Positions 11,880-22,610 of a DNA stretch of 64,000 nt are shown here, piece after piece (the stretch's first letter is position 1; each line of letters begins with the position of its first letter). The notes below the pieces were generated by a model that was not told the DNA's origin, did no database searches, and saw only the letters and a program-made list of their open reading frames with translations. A program made the position numbers and the translations under genes. The stretch covers positions 5,809,676 to 5,873,675 of the forward strand of contig JAJEKV010000072.1 in the NCBI GenBank assembly GCA_021234155.1, in the 5' to 3' direction. This DNA is from Isoetes taiwanensis. Taxonomy: Eukaryota; Streptophyta; Lycopodiopsida; Isoetales; Isoetaceae.

Positions 11880-12610
11880 TATTCCAGAAAAATGGTCCTT
11901 TTTTTTCTTGGGAGGCATCAATTAGCCTTCCATGCAATGGAATTCAAGTAGGCGATGTTGCAAAGATGAGTTGTGAAAATGGTTGCATATCCATAGCTAT
12001 AGTTGTTCTCAATTAGAGAGCAAGTGCTCATGCATATATACACATATCCCTTAGGTTCTCGTCTCTAGCTTCTTGGTGTGATACATGTCATGTATGTAAC
12101 TCACTTCAACAAGAAAGGGCATGAAGAAAAAAACACAAATTCTTCGTCAAGTTGAAATACTGAACCTGGGCCTAAATAAAAATTACGGATTCTTTGTCAA
12201 GTTGAAATATGGATTCGCTATGATTTAAAGGACTCAGGCTATCTTTAACTAGTAGCATTGGGATATTATGATGGAGAACAGATTAAATGTTGTCCATTTG
12301 AAAGTTAAGGTTGTAAATATAGCGGTAGTTTGTCGCTATCTTGAATAAGTTATGCATAGCATTATATAGTGTGATATGAACTTAATTTCCCATGTGCACC
12401 TTGAGGAAAGCTCAAGTTCACCAATCTCAAGTACTTAGGCTATATCATTTGTTTATTTCTTCTTTGTTCCAAATTATATTAATGGTGAGAAACAAAACTT
12501 GATAGTAATTCAATACCACCCAAACTCCAACACCATCCGATTTGCAATTTTGAGAAACAAAACTTAAGAATGATACAAACACCATGTAAATAAATGTGAG
12601 GTTTTGACAG
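11880..12610. other. Gene-free stretch
   Basis: AT-rich sequence without a recognisable exon, RNA gene or element end. Confidence 0.4.
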
Positions 12611-12619
12611 AATGGTAGA

Positions 12620-12755
12620 ATAAAATGTCATTTCTTGGAACATAATGATCTCAAGGTGGTGGTTATGCAAAATGAATCTGTATTCTATAAATGTCATTTC
12701 TTGGAACATGATGATCTCAAGATAGTGGTTATGAAAAATGAATATGTATTATATA
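12620..12755 (+). repeat. Tandem duplication, period 66 bp
   Basis: The unit starting AAATGTCATTTCTTGGAACA and ending GAAT.TGTATT.TAT occurs twice in succession with few differences. It has no coding signal. Confidence 0.8.
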
Positions 12756-12965
12756 GACATGAGACACTAGCATAGGTCCCAATCCTAGTTATTCCTAAAC
12801 TGACAGGCATCCACTATTACCAGATGGATCAGTAGAGAGAAATTTTTTCCTCGAGAGTATTCCCTGCCGCTGCGATAAATTTCTTGTACTATTAACAGTG
12901 CCACAAAACAAGCCAAAAAGTGGCGCAAACATTTTTTTTGCTTAGTAAATTGGGAAAAACAGCTC

Positions 12966-13222
12966 GAAAATTTTTGCGTACGCAAAAACAACAGTTTTGC
13001 GTACGCGAACCACCTTTTCCGTACGCGAATGCTTAAAAACGCGTACGCGAAGTTTAAAGTACTTCGCATACGCGAACATACGCGAAAAATTTTTCGCGTA
13101 CGCGGTAGTGTTGCTTTCGCGTACGCAAAAAAAAAAACTGGTTTCGCGTACGCGCTTCTGAAGGTTCGCGTACGCGGAAAAATTTTCGCGTACGCAAAAT
13201 AGTAGTTTTCGCATACGCGAAA
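12966..13222. repeat. Array of about 12 self-complementary CGCGTACGCG motifs
   Basis: Within 257 bp the palindrome GCGTACGC or a one-base variant (GCATACGC) appears about 12 times, starting near 12976, 12999, 13020, 13041, 13066, 13077, 13095, 13118, 13145, 13167, 13187 and 13210. The motifs are separated by 11-27 bp of A- and T-rich spacer and are often flanked by TTTTC and GAAAA, which extends the dyad. The reverse strand shows the same units, giving FAYAK, RTRK and VRE peptides in its three frames, so the apparent open frames are by-products. The block is sharply CpG-rich against AT-rich surroundings. Confidence 0.85.
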
Positions 13223-13859
13223 ATCTTCCGACGCCGGAATTGTTTTTTGCCATATATTTTGCGTTTTATACGGCAAATTTGTGCCGTATCATACAATTCA
13301 TACGTATTCCCTATAAAACGTATAGCGTATTGAACCTATCCCTGATATAGAGGTGCACCCCCCGGGCCTTCTTGAATGAAACATGTGTCCTTAACTTGCC
13401 CACTGCATCAAGCAGACTCGACTGTAATGAAAACAAAAGGAACAATTGCAGAAGAAGCTATTGGAGCTTCCCCATGTACAAAATGAGATTTCTCCATTGC
13501 GTGTGATGCCACAACTAGCGTACTAGGTGCTACACTGTCTTACACACAAGATGTGGTTAGAGGTCTTGCTAATCAAAATTTCAAGCTTCAAACACCACAA
13601 CTTCAGTTAAACCCACACCGAATTGCCATGGAAATCCCTATTTTCGTTTCCCAATCAATTGTATCTAGACAATTCCAACAAAATCTATCCTTATCATTTT
13701 AAAATACCACAATGTTGTTCAAATTGCTGCCTTTTTCAAGTATCTTCGACAAAGTCCGTGTTTTTCGAGTATCTTCGATGTAAGCTGGAACACCGGCGGT
13801 TATCTAATGAATGACAAATAAGAGTCGGAGCAATATAGACGGTTGCGATAGGTGTCTCG

Positions 13860-14110
13860 GTGAAAGGAATATTTCCAATGAATTGTTAATTATACATGTC
13901 TAGATAATATATGACATATATATGGTACATGAAATATGTTTATGTCATATAACTTTATGTGAAATATATAATATTATATGATCGCTATTATTATTACAGA
14001 AATATTGTCCATTTCATACACGGTCTATAATAATGTATGACATTTACTATATGTGAAATATATTTATGTCATATAGTTATGTATATATGTATACAAGTGT
14101 TTGTAATATG
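13860..14110. repeat. AT-rich region with ATGACATAT/ATATGTCAT words
   Basis: Short words TATGACATAT, ATGTCATATA and GTGAAATATAT recur on both strands. The same word set returns at 15540-15800, suggesting both belong to one repeat interrupted by the GATTC block. Confidence 0.5.
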
Positions 14111-14135
14111 AGGGACTGCATAAAGCCCAAAGGTT

Positions 14136-14990
14136 CTATGAAGATTCTCTTAGATTCTCTAAAATTCCATCAAGATTCCCTTAGATTCTCAAAACTTTTA
14201 GGAAGATTCCCAAAGATTCTCTTGAGATTCTTCTAGATTTCCAAAGATTTTCTTAGATTCTTAATGTTCTACAAAGATTCCCCTAGATTCTTAAGATTCT
14301 ATGGAGATTCCCCTAGATTTTATTAAGATTCTCAAAGATTCTCTAAAGATTCCCCTAGATTCCAAAAAAATACCCCAAGATTCCTCCAGATTCTATCAAG
14401 ATTCTCCTAGATTCTTCGAGATTCCATTAAGATTCCCATAGATTCCGATAGGACGCTGCCTTGTGGCGTGACGTTAAAATCTCTTCTTCTTCTTCTTCTT
14501 CTTCTTAAAGATGTTATGAAGATTCCTTTAGATTCTCCTAGATTCCCAAATATTCATTTGAGACTCCCTAAGATTTCCTAAACATTCCCCTAGATTCTAA
14601 AAGAATACCCCAAGATTCCTCTAGATTCTCCAAGATTCTATCAAGATTCTCCAAGATTCTATCAAAATTCTATCCAAGAAGTGCCTGAGATTCCTATAGA
14701 TTCTCTTGAGATTCCTCTAGTTCCCATAGATTCTATGAAGATTCCCCTAGACTCCGCAAGATTCCATCAAGTTTCCTCTAGGTTCTTAAAGATTTTATCA
14801 AGATTCCCTTAGATTCCCTTACATTCTCAAAGATGCTCTCTTGAGATTCCCATAGATTCTCTAAGATTCTCATGATATTCCTCTGGATTCCCTATGATCC
14901 TATAAAGATTCTCCTAGATTCCCTCAACTTACCATAGATTCCTTGAAACTCGAATATTCCAAAAAGATTCTTAATGTTCGATCATGTTGG
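14136..14990 (+). repeat. Degenerate GATTC minisatellite
   Basis: About 850 bp are built almost entirely of AGATTC and variants, in a loose pattern AAGATTCCCCTAGATTCT. Spacing between GATTC cores is mostly 10-16 bp. GAAGATTC occurs several times, so GAA..TTC dyads are embedded. A short (CTT)n run interrupts the array at 14482-14506. There is no open frame of interest. Confidence 0.85.
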
Positions 14991-14994
14991 CTCC

Positions 14995-15535
14995 AACTGC
15001 GACAAAATAATGTCAAAGCACTACTCATTGGAAAGCTCTCGACGATAGGAATCCAATGGCGTGGGCCCCACCTTCATCCGACCCCTTTACCGCAAGCTAC
15101 GTCCTTTTGAAGGCGATTAAATAAAAGGAAGCTTCCTAGAATGTCCACTAATAAATGCTTTGCCACCTCATTACTTTTTTTTATTAATGAGGGTGCCACC
15201 TCACCTCCTTAAAAAAAAAACTAATTTAATATTAAAAAGTTAATGGCTAGGATTTATGCTCACCTTTTGATCTAACGGTTAAGATCTGCTACACCAAATT
15301 CACTTTTTAGCACCTTCCTTGCACCTTCCCCATAAAAATCAAGGGCTAGGATTTCGCCCTCCCACTTTGATCCAACGGTTCAGAGATGGGGTGTATGCCC
15401 CCATGCATGACTTATGCATGCCCCCATCAAAATCCAAGGGCTTAAGCTACGCCACCTCATCAACTTTTTATCCAAGGGCCAAGATCAAAACTTTATATGT
15501 AATGTGCTATTTTACGACAACCCCCATGAATTTCT
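14995..15535. other. Non-coding stretch with repeated phrases
   Basis: TTGATC.AACGGTT.AGA and GGCTAGGATTT.GC.C each occur at least twice (near 15243-15285 and 15350-15385). Such phrases are common in dispersed plant repeats. No gene is visible. Confidence 0.4.
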
Positions 15536-15539
15536 ATAT

Positions 15540-15800
15540 ACATATTAAGATAATCTATAACATATGTTTTATATGGCATATGCAACATATGTCATTGTCA
15601 TATAATTATCCATGACACATGTAATATATGTCGTTTATGTCATATAATTATTCATGACATATCTAATATATGTCATATATAATTATATATGGCATATATG
15701 TAATGTATGGCATATATGTAATGTATGGCATATATTGTATAGAAAAATGTGTATGTTATGTAATTATACATGACATATGTAATAATATATGACACAGGCT
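15540..15800. repeat. AT-rich ATGACATAT repeat, second block
   Basis: Runs of ATATGTCATATA, CATGACATAT and the duplicated ATGGCATATATGTAATGT fill this block. It shares its word set with 13860-14110. Confidence 0.55.
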
Positions 15801-15849
15801 TTGCCTTAGAGGTCTCAGAGGCTGTCTAAGAGCTATTCTTTCGTGGCCT

Positions 15850-16380
15850 AGAGTGGTGGGAAGCTCTCCAGCTAAACTTGTGGTGGGTGGAAAGCTTTCC
15901 AGCTTTACTTGTAATGGTTTGCACAAGATATGGTATAGTGCTTGTAAACAGGTCATTGGTCGAGAAAACATTTTTGCACTTTGCACTAGCCATGTGTAAA
16001 GTTTTAATATTTCTTCATGGCCTAGAATGGTGGGAAGTTTCCCAGCTCAAATGTAATGGGTGCCTGTTTGATAAAAATGATATTATACACTAATGCTCTA
16101 ATGTGGAATGTAATGCAAGCTAATTGGCATATTTTGCACAAAGTATATTCAGTTCTTGTACTAGAAATCTTTGGTTATTCATCATTAGGCTCATATACAT
16201 TAGGCTTCAAGCTCAAAATAAATATACTTGATCACTTTACGCCTAGAGTAAGAAGCTAAGAATGAAATAAATGTCAAAGAAATCCAAATGGTTATTAGAT
16301 GCACTACAAAATGGCCATGTTATATTGCACACTTCCATCAAGTGTTAGAAGTTACTTAGAAAAAAGATTTCAAAAAATGT
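15850..16380. other. Gene-free stretch
   Basis: A short duplication (GGCCTAGA.TGGTGGGAAG.T..CCAGCT at 15847 and 16019) is the only structure noted. No coding support. Confidence 0.4.
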
Positions 16381-16399
16381 TATCCTTATTGGAGCTACT

Positions 16400-17130
16400 G
16401 GCACTAAAGTACAAGATTTTAAACTTCCAACACATTTAGAAGTTTTTTAAGAAGAAAGATTTGCCCAACAAAAGACTGTTGAATTTTAGAAGATACACTA
16501 ACGAAAACTTCTAAAAAGGCATGACAAGTGAAGCATGAAACTCATGGAAGCTAACAACAACACCCTTACTTAGTATGATAGGATCATCTTTATACTATAG
16601 TTCCACTTATGCTTTTTAGCAAATGTGATAGAAGTTATACTACATGGAGGCTTTCAGAAAGAGGTGACAATTGAATCGTAAAACTGACACTTACAAAGAC
16701 ACGATCGCTAAAGTAAAAGATTAACTTCTAAAACATGGTGGAAGATATAAAATATAAGAACGTCTATAAAGCCATGACAAAAGTGGAGCTACTAGCATTG
16801 AAGTACAAGAAAGTTAACTTCAAAAATGTGTTGGAAGAAGGAAGCTTTTATAAAGATAAGCAAGTGAAGTATAAGGCTCATGGGAACTAGTAGTACTAAA
16901 GTACAAAAGTAACTTCCAACACGTGTTCGAAGATACAAGTAGTGATAACATATACAATCACACATGAAGCATGACACTCGGGAGTTACTAGTACAAACGT
17001 ACAAGAAGTTTAACTTCCAACATGTGTTGGAAGAATATAATGTGGAGTGCATGAAGAAACCAATCACAAATAGGCATGACACTCGTGGCACTAACACAAA
17101 AGTACAAAAAGTTCCAACATGCGTTGGAAC
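16400..17130 (+). repeat. Degenerate ~100-bp tandem repeat with an internal palindrome
   Basis: Each unit carries CTA.TA.TAAAGTACAA.A followed by AACTTCCAACATGTGTTGGAAG or a decayed version, and often CATGA.ACTCATGG. Recognisable palindromes lie near 16421, 16722, 16820, 16912, 17012 and 17111. The best copy, at 17012, is a nearly perfect 18-bp dyad. Units are diverged, so the array is old. Confidence 0.6.
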
Positions 17131-17429
17131 AAAACATGGCAGCTTCTTGGATGGTCCTCATTTCGACTTGTTGAAGATGTGCAAAATGGGAGCTTTCAAA
17201 TTCTTACAATTGTTATCTCGAAGTACGTTCAATAAACCTCATTCTGCAGCTTTAAATGCTTATCTAAGTCAGAAAATGAAGAAGAGGTCGAATCTTTCAA
17301 AAAATGGGACACCTCATTTCCATGGAAGTTGAGGATGAGTAGAGTTCATTGAAATAGAATGTAAGAAGCTACCTCATAAGCTCACAAACTATCATGACAT
17401 TATAGTTCGTTGATGATTTCAAGGAATAT

Positions 17430-17562
17430 GTAGCATAATAACAGGGGGTTTTCTTTGTGTTTTTGTACGCTTTTCACTAAGGTTTTCCTATGATTTCGTG
17501 ATGTATTCAAATGGATGTACTAATGCGTACATCTAGAGTGCACCATTTCTGAGCCATTGATT
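17430..17562 (+). repeat. Dispersed repeat, copy 1
   Basis: It begins GCATAATAACAGGGGGTT and continues TTTTTGTACG.TTTTCAC..AGGTTTT.CTATGATTT to TCTAGAGTGC and GCCATTGATTTT. The same order of blocks is present at 43704-43842 in the same orientation. Confidence 0.7.
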
Positions 17563-17582
17563 TTAGCCTTTTTTTTCCAATG

Positions 17583-17757
17583 GTCAACAACCAATGGCTC
17601 ACAACAAAAGCCCTTTTTTTTGTGCGTGTGGTGCATAATGGTCAACAACCAATGGCTCACAACAAAAGCTCTTTTTTTTGTGTGTGTGGTGCATAATGGT
17701 TAACAACCAATGGCTCACAACAAAAGCCCTCTTTTGTGTGTGTGTGGTGCATAATGG
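17583..17757 (+). repeat. Triplicated 58-59-bp unit
   Basis: Three consecutive copies of GT.AACAACCAATGGCTCACA followed by ACAAAAGC.C, a T run and GTGTGTGGTGCATAATGG. Copies start near 17583, 17641 and 17700 and differ mainly in T-run length. Confidence 0.9.
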
Positions 17758-17759
17758 GC

Positions 17760-18414
17760 ACATGAAGGGCGCATGTAGTGCGGTTTCCGCAAGAACACAT
17801 TTCTTATCATAACTTTGATCCGAGCTCGTTTTGAGATGATTTTTATTTGCGTTGGAAAGCTCTCTCCGAGATCTTTTGATAGTGTATGATATGGATATGT
17901 TTGGTTGTTATCTATGCTAAAACAGCAATTTTCCGGCCGGGTTTGGTAGGCTTTTACATCCTACCCGGTGATTAATACTGAGGATTGGCGCTTATTGGAT
18001 ATTGTTTTATGGCTCATTCGAATGAAGCCTCGCAAAAAATTACCATGCATTTTAGATTTTGAGGCTTCTAGATCCTTGTGCTAACAAGCGAAAAAGTTTC
18101 CCACTTTGGTTTCTCACCACAAGAATCCATGGAGGCCAAAGGTTGATGTTAAATTCCGGTTGAAAAATGTGTGTGTATGGGTGTTGCAAACTTTATGACT
18201 TTCTTTAATAATGGGATCAATCGGGCTTCTATCTTTATGGTAACTTTTACTTATGTTCTATTTGTTTTATTGTGATGAAATTCAAAAAGCTACTGGTGAT
18301 GAAAGCCTCAAATGAATTCTAGTTTTTTCCTCGGTTTGAATTCTAAAAATTTTTTGTCTCACCGGGGAGGGGGTCAGATGTCCTTAAGGCCAGAAGGGGC
18401 CAAAATTTTTTTTT
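17760..18414. other. Gene-free stretch
   Basis: No protein match, RNA gene or element terminus seen. Confidence 0.4.
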
Positions 18415-18455
18415 GCAACACAAACCATTAACATCCAACATATAAAAATTAAACC

Positions 18456-18985
18456 CCCAACACATAACAACCATTGACATTAACAACCAACACATAACTA
18501 CCATTGACATTAATTAACACAACCATTTGGTCCAACACATTTAAATTAAAATCCCCTTAAACCCCTTTGGTTTGGGTGCATATTCACACGGGGGTGACGA
18601 AATGCGAGAGCCCTCATAATTGTATTTTGCACGTATGAAATCAACACTATATAGTATTCTGCTTGAAATCTTATAGTATTTTGCGAATCTTGTTATACAG
18701 TATAGCAAATTTTGTACTTGCATACCCCACAAACGAGGAACTTTACGTACGGTGTAGATTAAGGAATAAGGGGTGAATATGCCTATCCAACAGCTCTCGT
18801 TGCCCGGAGTCACCCCCCGTGTGAATATGCACCCAAACCAAAGGGGGTTTAAGGGGGATTTTAATTTAAATGTGTTGGACCAAATGGTTGTGTTAATTAA
18901 TGTCAATGGTAGTTATGTGTTGGTTGTTAATGTCAATGGTTGTTATGTGTTGGTTGTTAATGTCAATGGTTGTTATGTGTTGGGG
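18456..18985. mobile_element. Foldback element with tandem-repeat arms, copy 1
   Basis: The left arm (18456-18597) and right arm (18810-18985) are nearly perfect reverse complements around a unique centre of about 210 bp. The outer part of each arm is a 30-bp tandem repeat (CAACACATAAC.ACCATTGAC): two units on the left, three on the right. The inner arm reads CATTTAAATTAAAATCCCC to GTGCATATTCACACGGGGG. Subterminal tandem repeats in long inverted arms are the hallmark of foldback elements. There is no open frame, so it is non-autonomous. A related copy is at 45.7-46.1 kb. Clear target-site duplications were not found. Confidence 0.8.
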
Positions 18986-19414
18986 CTTCTTAGAGTCGGA
19001 AGTCCATCCTGACCAAAATGGAAAGAGGTTCATGGCTCCCCAGAAGAAAAATTATGAAATTTGAGAAGTAGTCTAATTGTTTTTGGTGGCTCTAGATGTG
19101 TGATTGCAATTTGCCAAACTATACTAATTCATTAGTTAAGTAGGGGTATTTTAGGAATTATGAAAATTATGAGGGTAAATTTGGAAATATGCCTAACTTT
19201 AGAGGTATATTTGGAATTTTCCCTAAGTTATATTCCCTATAATCTACATTAAAGAGCAACCCGAGTGAATTGAAAGAGAAACTCGAGTAGCGTGCCAGAG
19301 TGAGTCAAGCCATTGGATACACGTGGCATACATATTGGATAGACTAGAATTGTAGAAAATTGTGCACTTCAAGTTAACCCTGCTAAAAATACGTTCTAAA
19401 TGAAGACAATTTTA

Positions 19415-21110
19415 TAATAGAATAGAATAGAGCTTTTATCCTTCAAAGAGACCAATCGGCCTATGGGATCCAAAAAGGAGGGCTAACAAACATATCTTCG
19501 TTTGGTTTAAACCCCCCCCCTCCCGTCCCCTCTCCCCGAAGGGTTTTCTAGGGAAAAAAATGTGACAGGAATAAGAGTGCAGTCAAATTGTACAGACATC
19601 TATCATGAGGGAAAAAAAATATACACATATCAAGTGAGTGCCCGAGGACCGAGCTGATCCAGACGATCCATGACCTCTTGAAGATATGATCCCAGATCCG
19701 CACCAAGGCCGCGGCTCTAACATCTCATCATGAGGCGGGCCAGCCGGACCAGCTCAACATAGCGTGTCCGAATTTCATCATATGCTAGACAGCTCTGAAG
19801 GGTGTGGCATTCGTCTTCCACAACTCCAGCTTAGCAGCGTTGACAAAGCCTCTCCTGGTGCAGCTCCCCAATCCATCTGCCCGTCTCAATCCATTGATGA
19901 TGTGCGCCTGTGCAGATAGAGGCAATGTATCGGTGCTTTTTCACGGGTAAATGGGTGTGCAAGTAGCTTTGTGAACCCCGCTCTAGCATGAGATATATGT
20001 GGCGTTGGTAATGTGTCGTCTTGACCTGCCAACATCCCAGAGCTTGCTAAGGAAGCATGTATCAAGGTATTGTCGGAGGTTTTGGCGGTCTGCCTCCGTT
20101 TGCACTCGGATGCACTGCTGCTCCTGCACATTCCATCTGGTCAACTACTGAGCTCTCTTATCCCGCCAACATGCAATTAGGCGATGAGGTCCCATTGCCA
20201 CTGTATAAGCAAGGTTAGGGAGGCGAGTATCATCCATACTGACCACCTTCTAGAAGTAGATGATGTGTCGATCAAGGGCCCCCCTCTGAAGAGGCAAGAA
20301 GCATGTCTCCTGCAACAGTATTTGGTAGAGAACTGTGGAGTGTACCTCATGGCCTATGCCTAGAAAGCTTTCTGTGCCTGCTCCAAGTCATTCCAAGTGG
20401 CGAGGGAAACCACCGAGCCCTAGACCTCGACCCCATTAGACCCAATCATACAGCTCCGTCTTGTGGCTATTGTTCTATATTGCGTAGAGTGACTTCTAGT
20501 ATGTTGCGGCTAATAACCGGATGGAATTGTCGCAGTTCATGGCAGATGGGAACTCCCCTCCTCCCCACCCCCCCCCCTCCCCCAAAGAAGAAAAAGTTTT
20601 GACATTTTGGTCATGATAAGTGAGGGTTGGGGCACTTGGTTAGCATGCGAATGATATGAGGAACACCTTGGTCTGGACCAAGTTGACTCGCATGTCAGTC
20701 GCCTGGTAAAATGTGTCCAGGGCATCGAAATGGCATTAATTGCATGTCTACTTGAATGTGAGCCAGGAGGTCCACATCATCAACATAGACCAGCTGCCTG
20801 GCGATCTAGTGTAGAAGTTGAGCTCTATCGCCTCCATTACCAACAAGCCATCTTTTCAACTGATCAATATACAGGCCAAACAATATGGGAGAGAAAGGCG
20901 TCCCTGGTGGACCTTGATACTGCTCTCGAACAGTTGGCCCGCTGGTTGCAGCCGGCCTGAGCATGTCTCATATAACCTGTACACTGTGTTCTGCAGTTCC
21001 ACAGGGACCTCTAGCTATTGCAATCTTGTCCAAAGTTTTCCCTGATGCAGAGTGTCAAAAGCCTTGGCGAAGTCTACGAAGTGGCATTACAGGTTTGTCG
21101 ACCAAGGTTC
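19415..21110 (-). mobile_element. LINE fragment with a GAATA/TTCTA-type tail
   Basis: The minus strand encodes broken reverse-transcriptase blocks: FVDFAKAFDTLHQGKLW near 21090-21045, LFGLYIDQLKRWL near 20880-20840, and LVYVDDVDLLA (catalytic YVDD) near 20790-20755. Stops and frameshifts interrupt it. The 3' end reads GGATCCCATAGGCCGATTGG followed by a TTCTATTCTATT tail instead of poly(A). The same 3' sequence and pentamer tail end the plus-strand element at 32.2-33.66 kb, so they belong to one family. The conserved AAAACCCTTCGGGG in the 3' UTR is also shared. Confidence 0.75.
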
Positions 21111-21369
21111 GCAGTGTGAAGATGTGATCAATGATTGAGTGCCTCGTCCTTCTTCACCTTTTGCATGATTCCAACGTTTTCTAGGGTTATTGTTGATGTC
21201 ATCAGGGTCAAATATAAGTAATGCTCTACCATTTCCGTTCTTGCAGTGCACCAGTTATGCTTCTTTCTTAAGGCGAGTTGCCCTTTGAATTGCTCAATCT
21301 GATTCTGCGTGATCTGATTGCTGTAAAACATACGGTAAAAAATGTGGGTTCAAATCCCACATGTTCACA

Positions 21370-22040
21370 TTTCCATTGCAGTCATAAAATCCCTTCCCGC
21401 AACTAAACTTGATACCCAAAGCAGCATTAAATACTCTAGGGGATCAGTTTATTAAATTATATTGGTTACTTATTTGGTATCACATACTAGGGAGTCTAAA
21501 CCATCTACATTGACCACATTGTGGTGTTACAATTAATCACCGTCAATCGTCATAATTAGACACTTACGATTGTCATGTCTATATACCAAGAAATATAGGT
21601 GTGATCATACATCATTCATATTAAGCATAAGTACACATTATATATACATACCAGGTACAATTATCATGTTCTAGTACCATGTCAAAAGATAGTGCTTATT
21701 TATCATTCCCATTAAACATCAATACACATCATATACATTAAGCTGTTATAAAGACCAACTACAACTATCATGTTCCAGTACCATGTCAAAAGATAATGCT
21801 TATTTATCATGCTATCGAATTGTATTGATGAACCATATTGTATAACCAGATATGGTTTGTAAACGTTTTGGTCCACAAATCGATATTGGTTTTAGGATTT
21901 GGTTTTCACTAATGAATCATTACAAAAAAATCATACTGATTCAATTTTGAGGGCCTTATGATGTATTCAATTGAATACTATTAGCATAATCCAACAACCT
22001 CAACTTGAATCTAGACTTCGCTATCATACAACCAAGAATC
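21370..22040. repeat. AT-rich stretch with a diverged ~113-bp duplication
   Basis: ATCATGTTC.AGTACCATGTCAAAAGATA.TGCTTATTTATCAT occurs near 21664 and 21766. This may be internal sequence of the LTR element whose primer-binding site follows. No gag or pol motif was recognised. Confidence 0.5.
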
Positions 22041-22042
22041 CA

Positions 22043-22059
22043 TCTATGCTCTGATACCA
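22043..22059 (-). other. Primer-binding site for initiator tRNA-Met
   Basis: The minus strand reads TGGTATCAGAGCATAGA, matching the common plant primer-binding site complementary to the 3' end of initiator tRNA-Met (TGGTATCAGAGC). It lies two bases from TGTGATGGG at 22062, a typical LTR border. The element therefore runs on the minus strand, with its 5' LTR at higher coordinates. Confidence 0.8.
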
Positions 22060-22594
22060 ACTGTGATGGGCCTGGCCAGTTAAATGGTAACTGGAGATCC
22101 CATCAATCTCGACCATTGGATCTACTTAAGCCTAAAAATTTAAGAAATTAACTCATGCATCCGCAACAATAACACTTAGGTAAAGAATTTAATCTTTATA
22201 TCAATATTCCAAGGTCCCAAAAACTATTCCCCCATAATCAATAATAATATTCTCACGCTACACGCTATAACTTAGCAATTATAGCTTCAAGTCAGTTCTT
22301 ATAATAATCAACAAGCTTATTTATTTGCAGTCCAATTCGTACTCTCGCCTTCCCGAAGCTTGGCTACACTTTGGAGCCTCTTGCACGTCTGCTTACACCA
22401 TCAACAACTGGGTTAGTCACAAGGACTAAGTGGGAATCGAGGTTCTAGGACTTGCCTAAGCATCAACAATATAATGCATCCATCCAGAAACAATAACTTA
22501 ACCTTACCGTAGCCTCGCCCTTGAAACTCAAGTTAGTAATCCATACAAACATGTCCCATGATGCACGATTTACCCATGAATAACTACAACATAC

Positions 22595-22610
22595 TACAAC
22601 CATTGCAATT
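22595..22610 (+). repeat. Target-site duplication, left copy (16 bp)
   Basis: TACAACCATTGCAATT is identical to 24943-24958. The two copies bracket the truncated L1. Confidence 0.9.

Noticed and set aside
12785-13296. Overlapping minus-strand frames with FAYAK/RTRK repeats that look like a repeat protein
   Set aside because: All three frames give repeats because the DNA motif is a palindrome; none has a start or codon bias.
13630-13814. 63-codon frame starting MPWKSLFSFPNQ
   Set aside because: No domain, no conserved context, AT-rich chance frame.
14482-14506. (CTT)n run as a possible gene or regulatory signal
   Set aside because: A simple microsatellite inside the GATTC array.
21335-21365. 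GTGGGTTCAAATCCCAC looks like a tRNA T-arm
   Set aside because: No matching acceptor stem, D-arm or anticodon arm can be built in the preceding 60-70 bases.
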